A model generated the notes under the pieces. The model was not told the origin of the DNA. It ran no database searches and worked only from the letters and a program-made list of their open reading frames with translations. A stretch of 50,702 nucleotides of DNA. It comes from an uncultured Caulobacteraceae bacterium (GTDB lineage: Bacteria > Pseudomonadota > Alphaproteobacteria > Caulobacterales > Caulobacteraceae). Of the stretch, positions 41,880 to 50,622 are shown piece by piece (within the stretch, counting starts at the first letter, position 1; every line of letters starts with the position of its first letter). The stretch is taken from the NCBI GenBank assembly GCA_903872075.1, contig CAIQJF010000096.1, positions 1-50,702 on the forward strand, written 5' to 3'. The position numbers and the translations under genes were made by a program.

Positions 41880-43922
41880 ATGACACATCCTCAGAGCAAG
41901 GCGTTCCTGGCCTTGGCCCTGGGGCTAGCCACCGCGCCTGCGGCGCTGGCGGCGGACGGACTGGTATCGCCCGGCGACCTAGCGCAGAGGACAGGCCCCT
42001 CGGCGCGACCCCTGCCGATCCCGCCCTACGCGACGCCCGCGCCGGCGCGACCCCTGCCGATCCCGCCCTACGCGACGCCCGCGCCGGCGCCGACCGCTCC
42101 CGCGATCGCCGCGCCCGCCTCGCCGCCCATCGCCGCGCCGGGTAGAGGCTTCACGCTGACGGCCGTTGACGTTCGCCCCTACGGACCCGCCGCCGCCCAT
42201 CCGCACATGGCTCGGGCTCGCCGGGACTTTCGGACGCGGACCGACGCCGGCCAGACGCCGCGCCTGGACCTGAAGCCCGGCGAGGCCATGGACGAGGTCT
42301 GGGTCAAGCGGCAGTTCGTCATCAACGGCCTGATCGGCGCCCCAGCCACGGCCGATCGGGTCGTGGCCCTGGTCCTGCGGATCAACGAGGCCTTCGTCCA
42401 GAACGGCTATATCAACACGGGGGTGCGGTTCGGCGAGCGTGACTGGCCGTCGGCGGACGGACGGCTCGATCTGGTGCTGGTCAGGGGCGTGGTCGTGCCG
42501 GCGCTGGCGGGAAATCGCGGCGTGGGCGTCGCCTGGCGGGACGCGCCGCTGCGGGGCAAGGCCCACTCGCCGATCCTTCGCCTGGCCGAGACCGTGCAGG
42601 ATCTGGGCGGGGAAAAGGGGTCGGGCGGCCTGAAGCCCAGCTTTGTGCGCCAGCGGATGCCCTCGACGGGGCAGTCGCCGTTGAACACCCAGACCCTGGA
42701 AGAAGATTTCCGACGGCTATCGGACCACCCCGGCCTTCGCACCGTCAACGCCCAACTCACCCCCGGGGATCGGCCGGGCGAAGCCCGGGTGCTGATGACG
42801 GTTCAGCCCCAGGACCGGATGGACATGTGGAGTACGGTGGCCTCGAGCCGCTCGCCCTCCATCGGCGGCATTCGCTATTCGGGCGGCGCCAGCATCCGCA
42901 ACCTGGCCTTCAGCGGCGACATGCTGAGCGTCGAGGGCGGCGAGACCGACGGCCTGGCCGACGGGACGATCGACTATTCGACGCCATTCCTGCGACCGGG
43001 CGCCACCCTTGGCGTCAGGGCCAATATCGATCAGGCCTCGGTATTGGCCGAATCGGTGGCGGCGCTTGGCATTCGCTCCAGCGAGACCAGCGTCGAGGTC
43101 CGGCTCGACCAGCGGCTGATCGACCAGCCCCTGACTCCCCTGCCCGGCGGGAGGGGTTGGAAAGCGGCCCAGTCCCTGACGGTCGGTCTGCGGTTCGTCA
43201 CCCGGCACGCGGAGAGTTCTCTGCTCGGCCAGCCGTTTTCCTTCTCCCCCGGATCAGTCGCCGGGGTGACCGACATGAACGTGCTACGCGGCGAGATGGA
43301 CTATGTGCTCCGTGGCGAGCGTCAGGTGTTCGCGGTCTCGACGGTCGCCAGCTTCGGCGTCTCCGGATCCGGTTCGGACGTACCCGGCGTGATCGCCCCG
43401 GATCCCAATTTCAAGGTCATCCTGGTGCAGCTGAACTATGCCCGACGGCTGACCGCCGGCCTGGAATTCAAGGCAAGCCTGGCCGCCCAGGCCGCCAGCG
43501 GCCCGCTTTATTCCGCCGAGCAGTTCTCCGCCGGCGGGGCGGACACGGTGCGCGGCTATCGCCAGAATCTGCTGCTGGCCGACGACGGCGTTCGCGGCAC
43601 GATGGAGCTCGACTGCCCCCTCGCCTTCGGCAAGAAGCTCTGTGCGGCGACCGGCGACGACTGGCGGACGGTTCGCCTGTCGGTGTTCTCGGACGCCGCC
43701 ACCGTGCTGAACCTCGAGGGGGCGCCTCAGCCCAAGCCGTCAAGCATCGCCAGCCTGGGTCTCGGCCTGTCGTGGAAGCCCGCCCCCGGCGTCCAGACCG
43801 ACGTCAGCTACGGCGCCCTGCGCGCCCATGCCCCGCGGACCGGCGCCCTCGACCTGCAGGACCGGGGATTCCAGTTCAACGTGACGGTCCACCCGATGCC
43901 GCTGCTGGTGGGGCGGCGATAG
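41880..43922 (+). CDS. TpsB outer-membrane transporter (ShlB/FhaC/HecB family)
   Basis: The start at 41880 gives 680 residues with a signal peptide (MTHPQSKAFLALALGLATAP...LAA). A proline-rich linker with a duplicated 14-residue unit (about residues 43-70) follows. POTRA domains come next, the first showing FVQNGYINTGVRF, then a 16-stranded beta-barrel with FSAGGADTVRGYRQNLL, the conserved barrel motif of TpsB proteins. It recognises the TPS domain in the periplasm and moves TpsA to the surface. It is 28 bases downstream of tpsA, so co-transcribed. The last 47 bases overlap the caspase-family gene on the opposite strand. Confidence 0.9.
   Translation: MTHPQSKAFLALALGLATAPAALAADGLVSPGDLAQRTGPSARPLPIPPYATPAPARPLPIPPYATPAPAPTAPAIAAPASPPIAAPGRGFTLTAVDVRPYGPAAAHPHMARARRDFRTRTDAGQTPRLDLKPGEAMDEVWVKRQFVINGLIGAPATADRVVALVLRINEAFVQNGYINTGVRFGERDWPSADGRLDLVLVRGVVVPALAGNRGVGVAWRDAPLRGKAHSPILRLAETVQDLGGEKGSGGLKPSFVRQRMPSTGQSPLNTQTLEEDFRRLSDHPGLRTVNAQLTPGDRPGEARVLMTVQPQDRMDMWSTVASSRSPSIGGIRYSGGASIRNLAFSGDMLSVEGGETDGLADGTIDYSTPFLRPGATLGVRANIDQASVLAESVAALGIRSSETSVEVRLDQRLIDQPLTPLPGGRGWKAAQSLTVGLRFVTRHAESSLLGQPFSFSPGSVAGVTDMNVLRGEMDYVLRGERQVFAVSTVASFGVSGSGSDVPGVIAPDPNFKVILVQLNYARRLTAGLEFKASLAAQAASGPLYSAEQFSAGGADTVRGYRQNLLLADDGVRGTMELDCPLAFGKKLCAATGDDWRTVRLSVFSDAATVLNLEGAPQPKPSSIASLGLGLSWKPAPGVQTDVSYGALRAHAPRTGALDLQDRGFQFNVTVHPMPLLVGRR
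42006..42089 (+). repeat. Perfect 42-base tandem duplication in tpsB
   Basis: Two adjacent identical 42-base units (42006-42047 and 42048-42089) encode RPLPIPPYATPAPA twice, in the linker between signal peptide and POTRA domain. Being perfect at the DNA level it is recent, or can slip in replication, and would change linker length by 14 residues without a frameshift. Confidence 0.9.
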
Positions 43923-46900
43923 AGCCGCCGAGCCCGAGGACGGCCAGGCTCGGCCCCCCGGTGAAGTCGAACAGACTTGGGCGCTGAATCTCGATCACGG
44001 GTTTGAAGCCCGCGACGCGTCCCAGGCCCCGGGCCGGGAGGGGTCCGCCGAGCGCGAGCGCGCGGCTGAGCGCCGGCGCCCGCTCCGCGCCGTACCTGAG
44101 CCACGCGTCGAGGGTCACCGATCGGCCCGCGGGCAGACCGTCATGGACAAGGGCGTAGGTCAGCAGGCCCTGGCCCAGCGCCCGATTTTCCATCGCCACG
44201 GCGTCCGCCTGGGCGGCGGCCAGGATCCGGACGCCCTTGTCGAAGGCCAGTTGCCCCAGACCCGGATCGCCCATCGGTCCGGGCTTGAAGCCGGCGGCGT
44301 CGACGCTGGCGGCCGAGTGACAGGCGTCGATGACCATGGCGATCTCACCCGCGTCGATCCCGCGCAGCCAGTCCGTCAGTTCGGCGCCGGAGATCAGGCT
44401 GGCGAGGCTGGCGGGGTCGGCGGGGTCGGGCTCACGTCCGTCGGAGGGGATCAGATAGAAGTCGCCGTCGGGCGACGCCCAGCCGTGGCCGGAAAAGGTG
44501 AGGATGACGGCGTCGTCCGGCGTGGCCTGTCCGCCCGCGAGCCGATCCAGCGCCGCCCGGATATCGGCTTTCCGCGCGTGACTGGGCGCCCCCTTCTCGG
44601 CGACCAGCGGTATGGGAACCACGGTGTCATAGGGTTCGACGTGGCCGAGGGCGCCGACCACCGCGTGCGCGTCGGCGGCCGCGAACGTCAGGTCGGAGTC
44701 CTTGATCTCGGACAGGGTGTTGACGCCGATGGCGACAACGAAGGCTCGCCTCGGACGTCGCGCGCTGACGCCGGCTGGCTGGTAGACCTTGGCGACGGTC
44801 TCGCCCTTCACCCGGTCGGAATTGAAGGCATAGGCTGTGAACGTCACCGGCTTGCCGCCGTCGGATGCCGGCAGCGCGACCAGGAAGCCATGGGTGACCA
44901 CGCCGCCTGGCGCGGTGGGATCCAGAGCCGTTTCGCTCGCCCAGGTCTGTTTGAGGGCCACGGCGCCGGCGCCCGGCGGCGGCGGCGGCGGTTGAGGCCA
45001 TTGGCCAACAAGCCGGCCATCGCGAAACAGCCGGATATCGTGGATTCCGGATCGCGTTTTGCCGTTGGGCGCGGCCGGATTGAGACCTTCCGCGACCGTG
45101 ACGGTGACCCGGGCCTGACCCACGGCGGGACCTTGTTCCACGTCCAGGCCGGCGACAACGGGAAAGACCCGGTTCAGTCCGGCGAGGCTGGCGGCGCGGG
45201 GCAGGGTCGCAGCGCAATTCCCGGCCGCGGAGCACGCCAGCAGCTTTTCCACGAGGCCCGGGCGCCAGTTGTCCCGCATGAAGGTCTGTGGCGGCAGCGA
45301 GCGGTCAGGCTCGTCCGGCGCGAGCCAGCGGATATCGGGCGTGTCGCCCGGCATATCCGTGTCGTAGAGGCCATCCGGCGTCACCGCGAGCCAGTGATCG
45401 CCAAGGGTGAGGTAGAAGATGAACAGGGTCTCGTCCGCCTCCAGGGTCGAGACGCGCAGTGATCCGTCCTCCGCGAATCGCCAGCGCACCGCCAGCCCCG
45501 CCGCGACACCGGTTTGGCTCGGTCTGGTCACCGTCCAGCCCGGCCGAGGGGTGTCGAGATCGGCGGCGGCGGCGACCGGCGTTCGCCGGATCAACACGCC
45601 GGTCCGCGCGTCCCAGACGCGCACGACGTCCTCGCCGCGCGACAGCACGCGGGCGCCGTCGCGGGAGAAGGCAATGCTTTCGGTCGGCCGGAAGTTGGGC
45701 CACAATTCTCCTTTTGGATCGTCGACGGCGAGGTCGCGGAGCTCTGCGACGAGGGCGCCTGTGCGGGCGTCGAAAACCCCGATGCGGCCGATCTCGCAGT
45801 CACCGCACGACCCCGGATCGTGGCGCGGCCATGCCTTGAAGGCGGCGGCGAACAGCCCGCGATCGGGCGACACCGCGATTTCGTCGGCAAATCGCGTGCG
45901 CACCGCGCCCTCTCTGCTCCATCGGTCGGAGATCCGGGTCCAGGGCGGCATCGGCGCCGGCCGCGCCACCACTTTGAGCGTGGCCGGGTCGATGTACGCC
46001 AGCGCCGCCTCGTTGGTATCCGCCGCTCGATCCCAGCCCACCAGGCGCGATCCGTCACCCACAGGCCAGGCCATGCCGAACGGGAGTGGGGTCTGGGCGC
46101 CGCTGGCGAGATCCAGAAACAGCGAGCGGACCTCGCCGGTCTCGTCGTGCAGAGCCAGGCGGTCGTTGGAAATCCAGTCCGCCCGGTTATAGCCGCTGGG
46201 AATTTCCGCAACGGTGCGAAGCTGGCCGCCGGCGGCGTCCCAGACCTTGATCGCCTGGGTCGGCCGACGGTGGGCGTCGTCAAAAGGGGAGCCGAAAAGA
46301 AGCGCCATCCGCCGCCCGTCGGGAGACAGGCGGCTGTCCAGCGCCGCGTCGGAGGCGACACGGCCCATCATGCGCCGATCTGCCGGCGATATCACCGCCG
46401 CGACGAACATCGCCGACGCATCGTCGGGCGAGAATTCAGAGGGCGCGATCAAGCGCCCTTCCGGCAGCTTCACCGGCGACCGAGCCAGAAACCGCGCGCC
46501 GTCCGGCGATATGGCGGCCGGCGCCTCGACCATCGAACCGAGGGGGATCGCGCGGCGCGACACAGGCGACAGCAGCACCGCGTCCCCCAGAATCGGGCCC
46601 GTCGGGCCGTCGGGGTTGGGGTCCCACTGTCGTTGATTGACCACCACCGCGCCCTGGTCGCGGTCGCGGGCGACAATCTTTCCGGGAACCCGCGCCAAGA
46701 CCGCGCCGGTTTCAAAATCCGCCAGCCAGACCTGGCAGAGGCAATGCCGGCCCATGGCGTAGCCCGGCGTGTCGGACCTGTCGGGATCATCGGCAACGCC
46801 GCGGTCGTAAGCGGCGATGACCGTGTGGGTGTCGATGTCTGTCGCCACAATCTTCGCCGCGGCGGCGTCGCCACCCGGTCCAAGAAGCGCTTCGGGAAGC

Positions 46901-47775
46901 GCGACGGTCGAGCCCCGCCGACTGGCCAGATCGAAGATCATCAGCTGGGCCGGCGCGTCCGGCCGCGCGAACACGCGCGTCCCGGCGCGGTCGAAGCCGA
47001 TCTCCGCGATGGTAATGTCGCCAACGCTGAAACTTGCGACTTCGGCGAGCGAGGCGGACTGCCAGACCTTCAGGAGCGCGTTTCCACGTCCACCGGCGAC
47101 GAGAGCGGCGAAGAGATGTCCGTCGGCGGTGCGGGCAAACCGGTTTGCGCCGCTGAAGCGGCCGCCCGCGGGGCGCGATGTCCCCGTTCTGGCGTCGATC
47201 AGGGTCAGCCCGGCGCCGTCGCCCTTGTCGGCGAGCCACCTGTCCGAGCCGATCCAGATCAGCGGGCGCGCGGCGATCGGCGGCAAGACCCGGTGCGCGA
47301 TCAGATCGACAAGCAACGTGGTTGGCTTGAGCTGCTCCCAATCCGACGACGTCGACCGGACGCTCACGGTGGCGAACGCCCGGTCCGGCGACACCGACAG
47401 GGATACGGCGCGGAACCGCCAGATTCCGCCCCAGGCAAGGTCGAGATTTCCCTCGCCGCCGGTCTCGGACTCCGGCGGCGGCGGCGGCAGGGGCGCGACG
47501 ATCCGGTCGATCACGCGGCCCGTGGACATGTCCCAGAACAGCAGCCGGTTGTCGGCGCCGACGGTGATGGCCTCGCCGTTGCGCAGCCAGGCCGTCGCGA
47601 GCGTCTCGCCGGCATTCCCCGACTGGACGATGACCCGAGGCTCCATGGCCGGGGGCGGGGATGCGGCGCGCGCCGCCGGCCCAGCCACAACCGCGATGAG
47701 CGCCGAGGCAAGGACGGACCGGCAGGCGACGCCGCCTCGTCCCGATAGATCTGAACAGCTCAACCGCCCCTCCAT
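43876..47775 (-). CDS. Exported WD40-like repeat protein with C-terminal caspase (C14) domain
   Basis: The 1299-residue protein has a signal peptide (ASALIAVVAGPAARA-A). About 700 residues of beta-propeller-like repeats follow (ATAWLRNGEAITVGADNRLLF, ESIAFSRDGARVLSRGEDVV and others). The C-terminal domain, from about residue 1005, starts RRAFVVAIGVNTLSEI, with catalytic His1097 in TFSGHGWASP and Cys1152 in VIDACHSAASVD. That pair is the caspase/metacaspase dyad. An unusual PPPPP run precedes the domain. The protein is predicted to act in the periplasm or outside. The gene converges on tpsB with a 47-base overlap. It is not in the operon, but its position beside CHAT-tpsAB suggests a shared task. 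Confidence 0.86.
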   Translation of the reverse strand: MEGRLSCSDLSGRGGVACRSVLASALIAVVAGPAARAASPPPAMEPRVIVQSGNAGETLATAWLRNGEAITVGADNRLLFWDMSTGRVIDRIVAPLPPPPPESETGGEGNLDLAWGGIWRFRAVSLSVSPDRAFATVSVRSTSSDWEQLKPTTLLVDLIAHRVLPPIAARPLIWIGSDRWLADKGDGAGLTLIDARTGTSRPAGGRFSGANRFARTADGHLFAALVAGGRGNALLKVWQSASLAEVASFSVGDITIAEIGFDRAGTRVFARPDAPAQLMIFDLASRRGSTVALPEALLGPGGDAAAAKIVATDIDTHTVIAAYDRGVADDPDRSDTPGYAMGRHCLCQVWLADFETGAVLARVPGKIVARDRDQGAVVVNQRQWDPNPDGPTGPILGDAVLLSPVSRRAIPLGSMVEAPAAISPDGARFLARSPVKLPEGRLIAPSEFSPDDASAMFVAAVISPADRRMMGRVASDAALDSRLSPDGRRMALLFGSPFDDAHRRPTQAIKVWDAAGGQLRTVAEIPSGYNRADWISNDRLALHDETGEVRSLFLDLASGAQTPLPFGMAWPVGDGSRLVGWDRAADTNEAALAYIDPATLKVVARPAPMPPWTRISDRWSREGAVRTRFADEIAVSPDRGLFAAAFKAWPRHDPGSCGDCEIGRIGVFDARTGALVAELRDLAVDDPKGELWPNFRPTESIAFSRDGARVLSRGEDVVRVWDARTGVLIRRTPVAAAADLDTPRPGWTVTRPSQTGVAAGLAVRWRFAEDGSLRVSTLEADETLFIFYLTLGDHWLAVTPDGLYDTDMPGDTPDIRWLAPDEPDRSLPPQTFMRDNWRPGLVEKLLACSAAGNCAATLPRAASLAGLNRVFPVVAGLDVEQGPAVGQARVTVTVAEGLNPAAPNGKTRSGIHDIRLFRDGRLVGQWPQPPPPPPGAGAVALKQTWASETALDPTAPGGVVTHGFLVALPASDGGKPVTFTAYAFNSDRVKGETVAKVYQPAGVSARRPRRAFVVAIGVNTLSEIKDSDLTFAAADAHAVVGALGHVEPYDTVVPIPLVAEKGAPSHARKADIRAALDRLAGGQATPDDAVILTFSGHGWASPDGDFYLIPSDGREPDPADPASLASLISGAELTDWLRGIDAGEIAMVIDACHSAASVDAAGFKPGPMGDPGLGQLAFDKGVRILAAAQADAVAMENRALGQGLLTYALVHDGLPAGRSVTLDAWLRYGAERAPALSRALALGGPLPARGLGRVAGFKPVIEIQRPSLFDFTGGPSLAVLGLGGSIAAPPAAASGGPSR

Positions 47776-47855
47776 GCCCCGCCAGAGGTTGGGCGCTGCT
47801 ACGTGAGGTGGTCAAGGGGCTGTCGCCATCGGGCGAGGCCGCCTACCCTGGCGAC

Positions 47856-49130
47856 ATGCATCGCCGCGTCTTTCTCGCCCTGGGCCTGGCCGGGCTCGCC
47901 TCGCCGGGCCCCGCCCAGAACGCGGGCCCGGAGGGCGCCCCTACGCCGGCCGCCCGGCTGGGGATCTCCGGCGGAGCCGCCTTCGCCGACTGGTTCAACG
48001 GCTTCTACGCTCAGGCCCTGGCTGCTGGCCTCAACTCCACGGTGCTGGATGATGCGCTCTACGGCCTCTCCCCCGACCCGACGGTCACCTCGCTCGACGT
48101 CCGCCAGCCCGAGTTCTCCCGTCCGGTGGGCGACTATGTCCGCAACGCCGTCAACGACGAACGCGTCATCATCGGCCGCCAAAAGATGGCGTCGATTCCC
48201 GCCCTTGAGAGTATCGAACTGGCCTGGGGCGTGCCCCGGGAGGTCCTCGTGGCCATCTGGGCCATGGAGAGCCGGTTCGGCGCGCGCATGGGCGACATGG
48301 ACATCATCCGCTGCTTCGCCACCCTGGCCGCCCAAGGCCGGCGACGGGCCTGGGCCGAGCATGAGCTCATCGCGGCCCTCACCATCATATCGCGGGGCGA
48401 GGCGACGCGTCCGCGCCTGCGCGGATCCTGGGCCGGGGCCATGGGTCAGACCCAGATGCTGCCCTCCACCTTCCTGTCGGCGGCGGCCGACGGCGACGGC
48501 GACGGTCGCAAGGACATCTGGGACTCCGCCCCCGACGCCCTGGCCTCGGCGGCCAACCTGCTGGTCCGCGGCGGCTGGCGACGCGACGAGGGCTGGGCGC
48601 GGGAGGTGATCCTGCCTGCCGGCTTCGACTACAACCTGGCCGAAGCGCCTGGCGAAACCGCGGATATCTGGACGGGCCGGGGCGCGGTGCGCGCCGACGG
48701 CCTGGCCTGGACCGAGGCTGACGCCGCCGCGCCGGCCGTGCTGTTGCTGCCCGCCGGCGCGAGCGGGCCCGCGCTGCTGGCGCTGCCGAATCATTTCGCG
48801 ATCCGCACCTACAACAACGCCCTCGCCTATGCGCTGGCCGTTGGGTTTCTGGCAGACCGCTTCGCCGGCGGTCGCGGCCTTGTCACGCCCTGGCCGCCAG
48901 AGATCCCTCTGTCCCTGGACGACCGCGTGTCGGCCCAGTCCGCGCTGAGCCGACTCGGATTCAGTCCGGGCAGCGCGGACGGGGTGCTGGGCATGGGCAC
49001 GCGCAAAGCGTTGCGAGCCTGGCAGAAGTCTCAGGGTCTGCCCGCGGACGGTTATCTCTCGCCCGACATGGTGCGGCGGCTGAAGGCGGCGATCGCCGCC
49101 CCGCCGCCTCAGACGCTCACCCCCTCCTGA
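47856..49130 (+). CDS. Lytic murein transglycosylase (MltB family) with peptidoglycan-binding domain
   Basis: The start at 47856 gives 424 residues with a signal peptide (MHRRVFLALGLAGLASPGPA). The SLT_2 domain holds WAMESRFGARMGDMDIIRCF, in which the glutamate is the catalytic acid, and GAMGQTQMLPSTFL. A C-terminal PG_binding_1 domain reads QSALSRLGFSPGSADGVLGM and RKALRAWQKSQGLPADGYLS. It cleaves the glycan strand to 1,6-anhydromuramic products in the periplasm. A longer in-frame start at 47808 is rejected because it hides the signal. It is divergent from the caspase gene (80 bases) and overlaps the end of the MFS gene by 22 bases. Confidence 0.92.
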   Translation: MHRRVFLALGLAGLASPGPAQNAGPEGAPTPAARLGISGGAAFADWFNGFYAQALAAGLNSTVLDDALYGLSPDPTVTSLDVRQPEFSRPVGDYVRNAVNDERVIIGRQKMASIPALESIELAWGVPREVLVAIWAMESRFGARMGDMDIIRCFATLAAQGRRRAWAEHELIAALTIISRGEATRPRLRGSWAGAMGQTQMLPSTFLSAAADGDGDGRKDIWDSAPDALASAANLLVRGGWRRDEGWAREVILPAGFDYNLAEAPGETADIWTGRGAVRADGLAWTEADAAAPAVLLLPAGASGPALLALPNHFAIRTYNNALAYALAVGFLADRFAGGRGLVTPWPPEIPLSLDDRVSAQSALSRLGFSPGSADGVLGMGTRKALRAWQKSQGLPADGYLSPDMVRRLKAAIAAPPPQTLTPS

Positions 49131-50422
49131 TTTCGCTCAAGGCTGGAACGCGCCGCCTCCTCCTCGGTGGTCGGCTCGGCGCCGGCTCGCGAGAGAACAC
49201 CATTGAACAGGGCGTAGGCCAGCAGCGCGGTCAGAATGAGCGTGTTGAGCAGGAACGGCGCCGGCCGCCAGGCGCCGTAGAGCAGCACGAAGAGCGGCGC
49301 GACCACCACATTGACCCCGTTGACCGCCGCAATCGCGCCGGCGGCCCTGGCCTGCTCGGACTGTCCCACGGCCAGCGACGCCCCCGCCGTGAACCCCGGC
49401 CGGCAGAAGCCATAGCCCAGACTCGACAGGGCGTAGCCGAGGACGACGCCGGAGTAGTTGGGCGCGAAAGCCACGATCAGATTGGCCAGCGCCGCCAGAG
49501 CCACGCCCCACCGCAGCAGATCGCGGGGGGCCATACGAAACATGCGGATCAGGCCCCATTGGGCCAACAGGCCGGCGATGGCGCCGGCCATCATGGCGAC
49601 GGCGGTATAGCCCTGAGCCTGCATGGGCGGCAGGTGCAGCTTGTCGATGATGAGAAAACCAAGCGTCTGGCCCTGCGCTGTCTGAGCCGAGGCGATCAGA
49701 AAGCCATAGATCAGGAACGGCGTGAGGCGAGGATCCCGGATCAGGCCCTTTCGCCGTTCCCCTGGTTCCAACTCGGCCTCCGGCTCACGCCGGGGGGCGG
49801 TCACCGGACCTTCCGGCAGGTAACGCAGCACCACATAGATCATGACCGCGGCGATCACGGCGAAGGCGAACATCGGCCCCGCCAGACCCACCACGGGCAG
49901 GACGAAAACCGGGGCCACCGCCGGCCCGATGATCGTGCCCAGGCCAAACGCGCCGGCGAGGCCGGCCATGGCGCCGGTGCGTTCTTCGCGGTCGGTCCGC
50001 TCCGCCACATAGGCCTGGGTGGCCGGGTTGGAGGCCGAGCCGAACAGGCCGAAGAGGGCCCTGGAGAGCAGAAAGAGCACAAAGATGAGAATCGGCGCGG
50101 CCATGTGGCGCACGCCGACCGCCACGACGAAGCCGCAGCAGATCATCGAGACCATGAACCCGCCGAGCCCCAGGATCATCATCGGCTTGCGGCCGCTGCG
50201 GTCCGAACGCGCCGCCCAATAGGGCGAGCTGAACGCCCAAAGCAGGGCCGACAGCGAGAAGATCGCCGCCACCAGGAAGTCCGGAAAGCCGATCTGCCGG
50301 CCGATGGCAGGCAGCACGGATTGCATGCCGGTGTTGCCCAGCGCCGTCGCAATGGAAACGCAGAAAATGACGCCGAACGAGCGCCGCGGCAGTCGGGTTT
50401 CAGTCGGAGGCGCCGGGGACAT
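49109..50422 (-). CDS. MFS transporter
   Basis: The 437-residue protein has twelve predicted membrane spans in the major facilitator pattern. The loop after span 2 is AARSDRSGRKPMMILG, the A-motif; GFGLGTIIGPAVAPVFVLP-like sequence lies in span 5. The central loop (TAPRREPEAELEPGERRKG) is short. This subgroup resembles drug/metabolite exporters such as tetracycline or Bcr-type proteins, but substrate cannot be assigned. The ATG at 50422 is the first likely start. The gene ends inside the last codons of the transglycosylase on the opposite strand and has no evident operon partner. Confidence 0.9.
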   Translation of the reverse strand: MSPAPPTETRLPRRSFGVIFCVSIATALGNTGMQSVLPAIGRQIGFPDFLVAAIFSLSALLWAFSSPYWAARSDRSGRKPMMILGLGGFMVSMICCGFVVAVGVRHMAAPILIFVLFLLSRALFGLFGSASNPATQAYVAERTDREERTGAMAGLAGAFGLGTIIGPAVAPVFVLPVVGLAGPMFAFAVIAAVMIYVVLRYLPEGPVTAPRREPEAELEPGERRKGLIRDPRLTPFLIYGFLIASAQTAQGQTLGFLIIDKLHLPPMQAQGYTAVAMMAGAIAGLLAQWGLIRMFRMAPRDLLRWGVALAALANLIVAFAPNYSGVVLGYALSSLGYGFCRPGFTAGASLAVGQSEQARAAGAIAAVNGVNVVVAPLFVLLYGAWRPAPFLLNTLILTALLAYALFNGVLSRAGAEPTTEEEAARSSLERNQEGVSV

Positions 50423-50510
50423 CCGGCCCTGTTATAAGGCGCGCGCCCAGCGGGCAACGGCGCCGCCAAAGTCCGCGAGAATTGTGATCACGCACTCGTG
50501 AACTCTTTTC

Positions 50511-50538
50511 TTGCGTTCGGAACCGAACGGCGCATAAT
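50511..50538 (+). promoter_or_regulatory. Promoter with a central dyad ahead of the lipoprotein gene
   Basis: TTGCGT (50511-50516) and CATAAT (50533-50538) with a 16-base spacer make a good sigma-70-type promoter, 84 bases before the ATG at 50623. A perfect dyad CGTTCGG-AA-CCGAACG (50514-50529) fills the space between the boxes, a typical place for a repressor site. Confidence 0.5.
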
Positions 50539-50622
50539 CCTCGGCGTGCGCCCGCGGCGTACTGGTTCACAGTGCAATCCGCTCTCCTTGGCGTTCACCA
50601 TCACCCTAGGGAATCTCACACA

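Noticed and set aside
45514..47748. Long open frame (744 codons) antisense to the WD40/caspase gene
   Set aside because: Low-complexity Arg/Gly/His-rich translation with no motif, fully inside the caspase gene, whose frame carries a signal peptide and the catalytic His and Cys.
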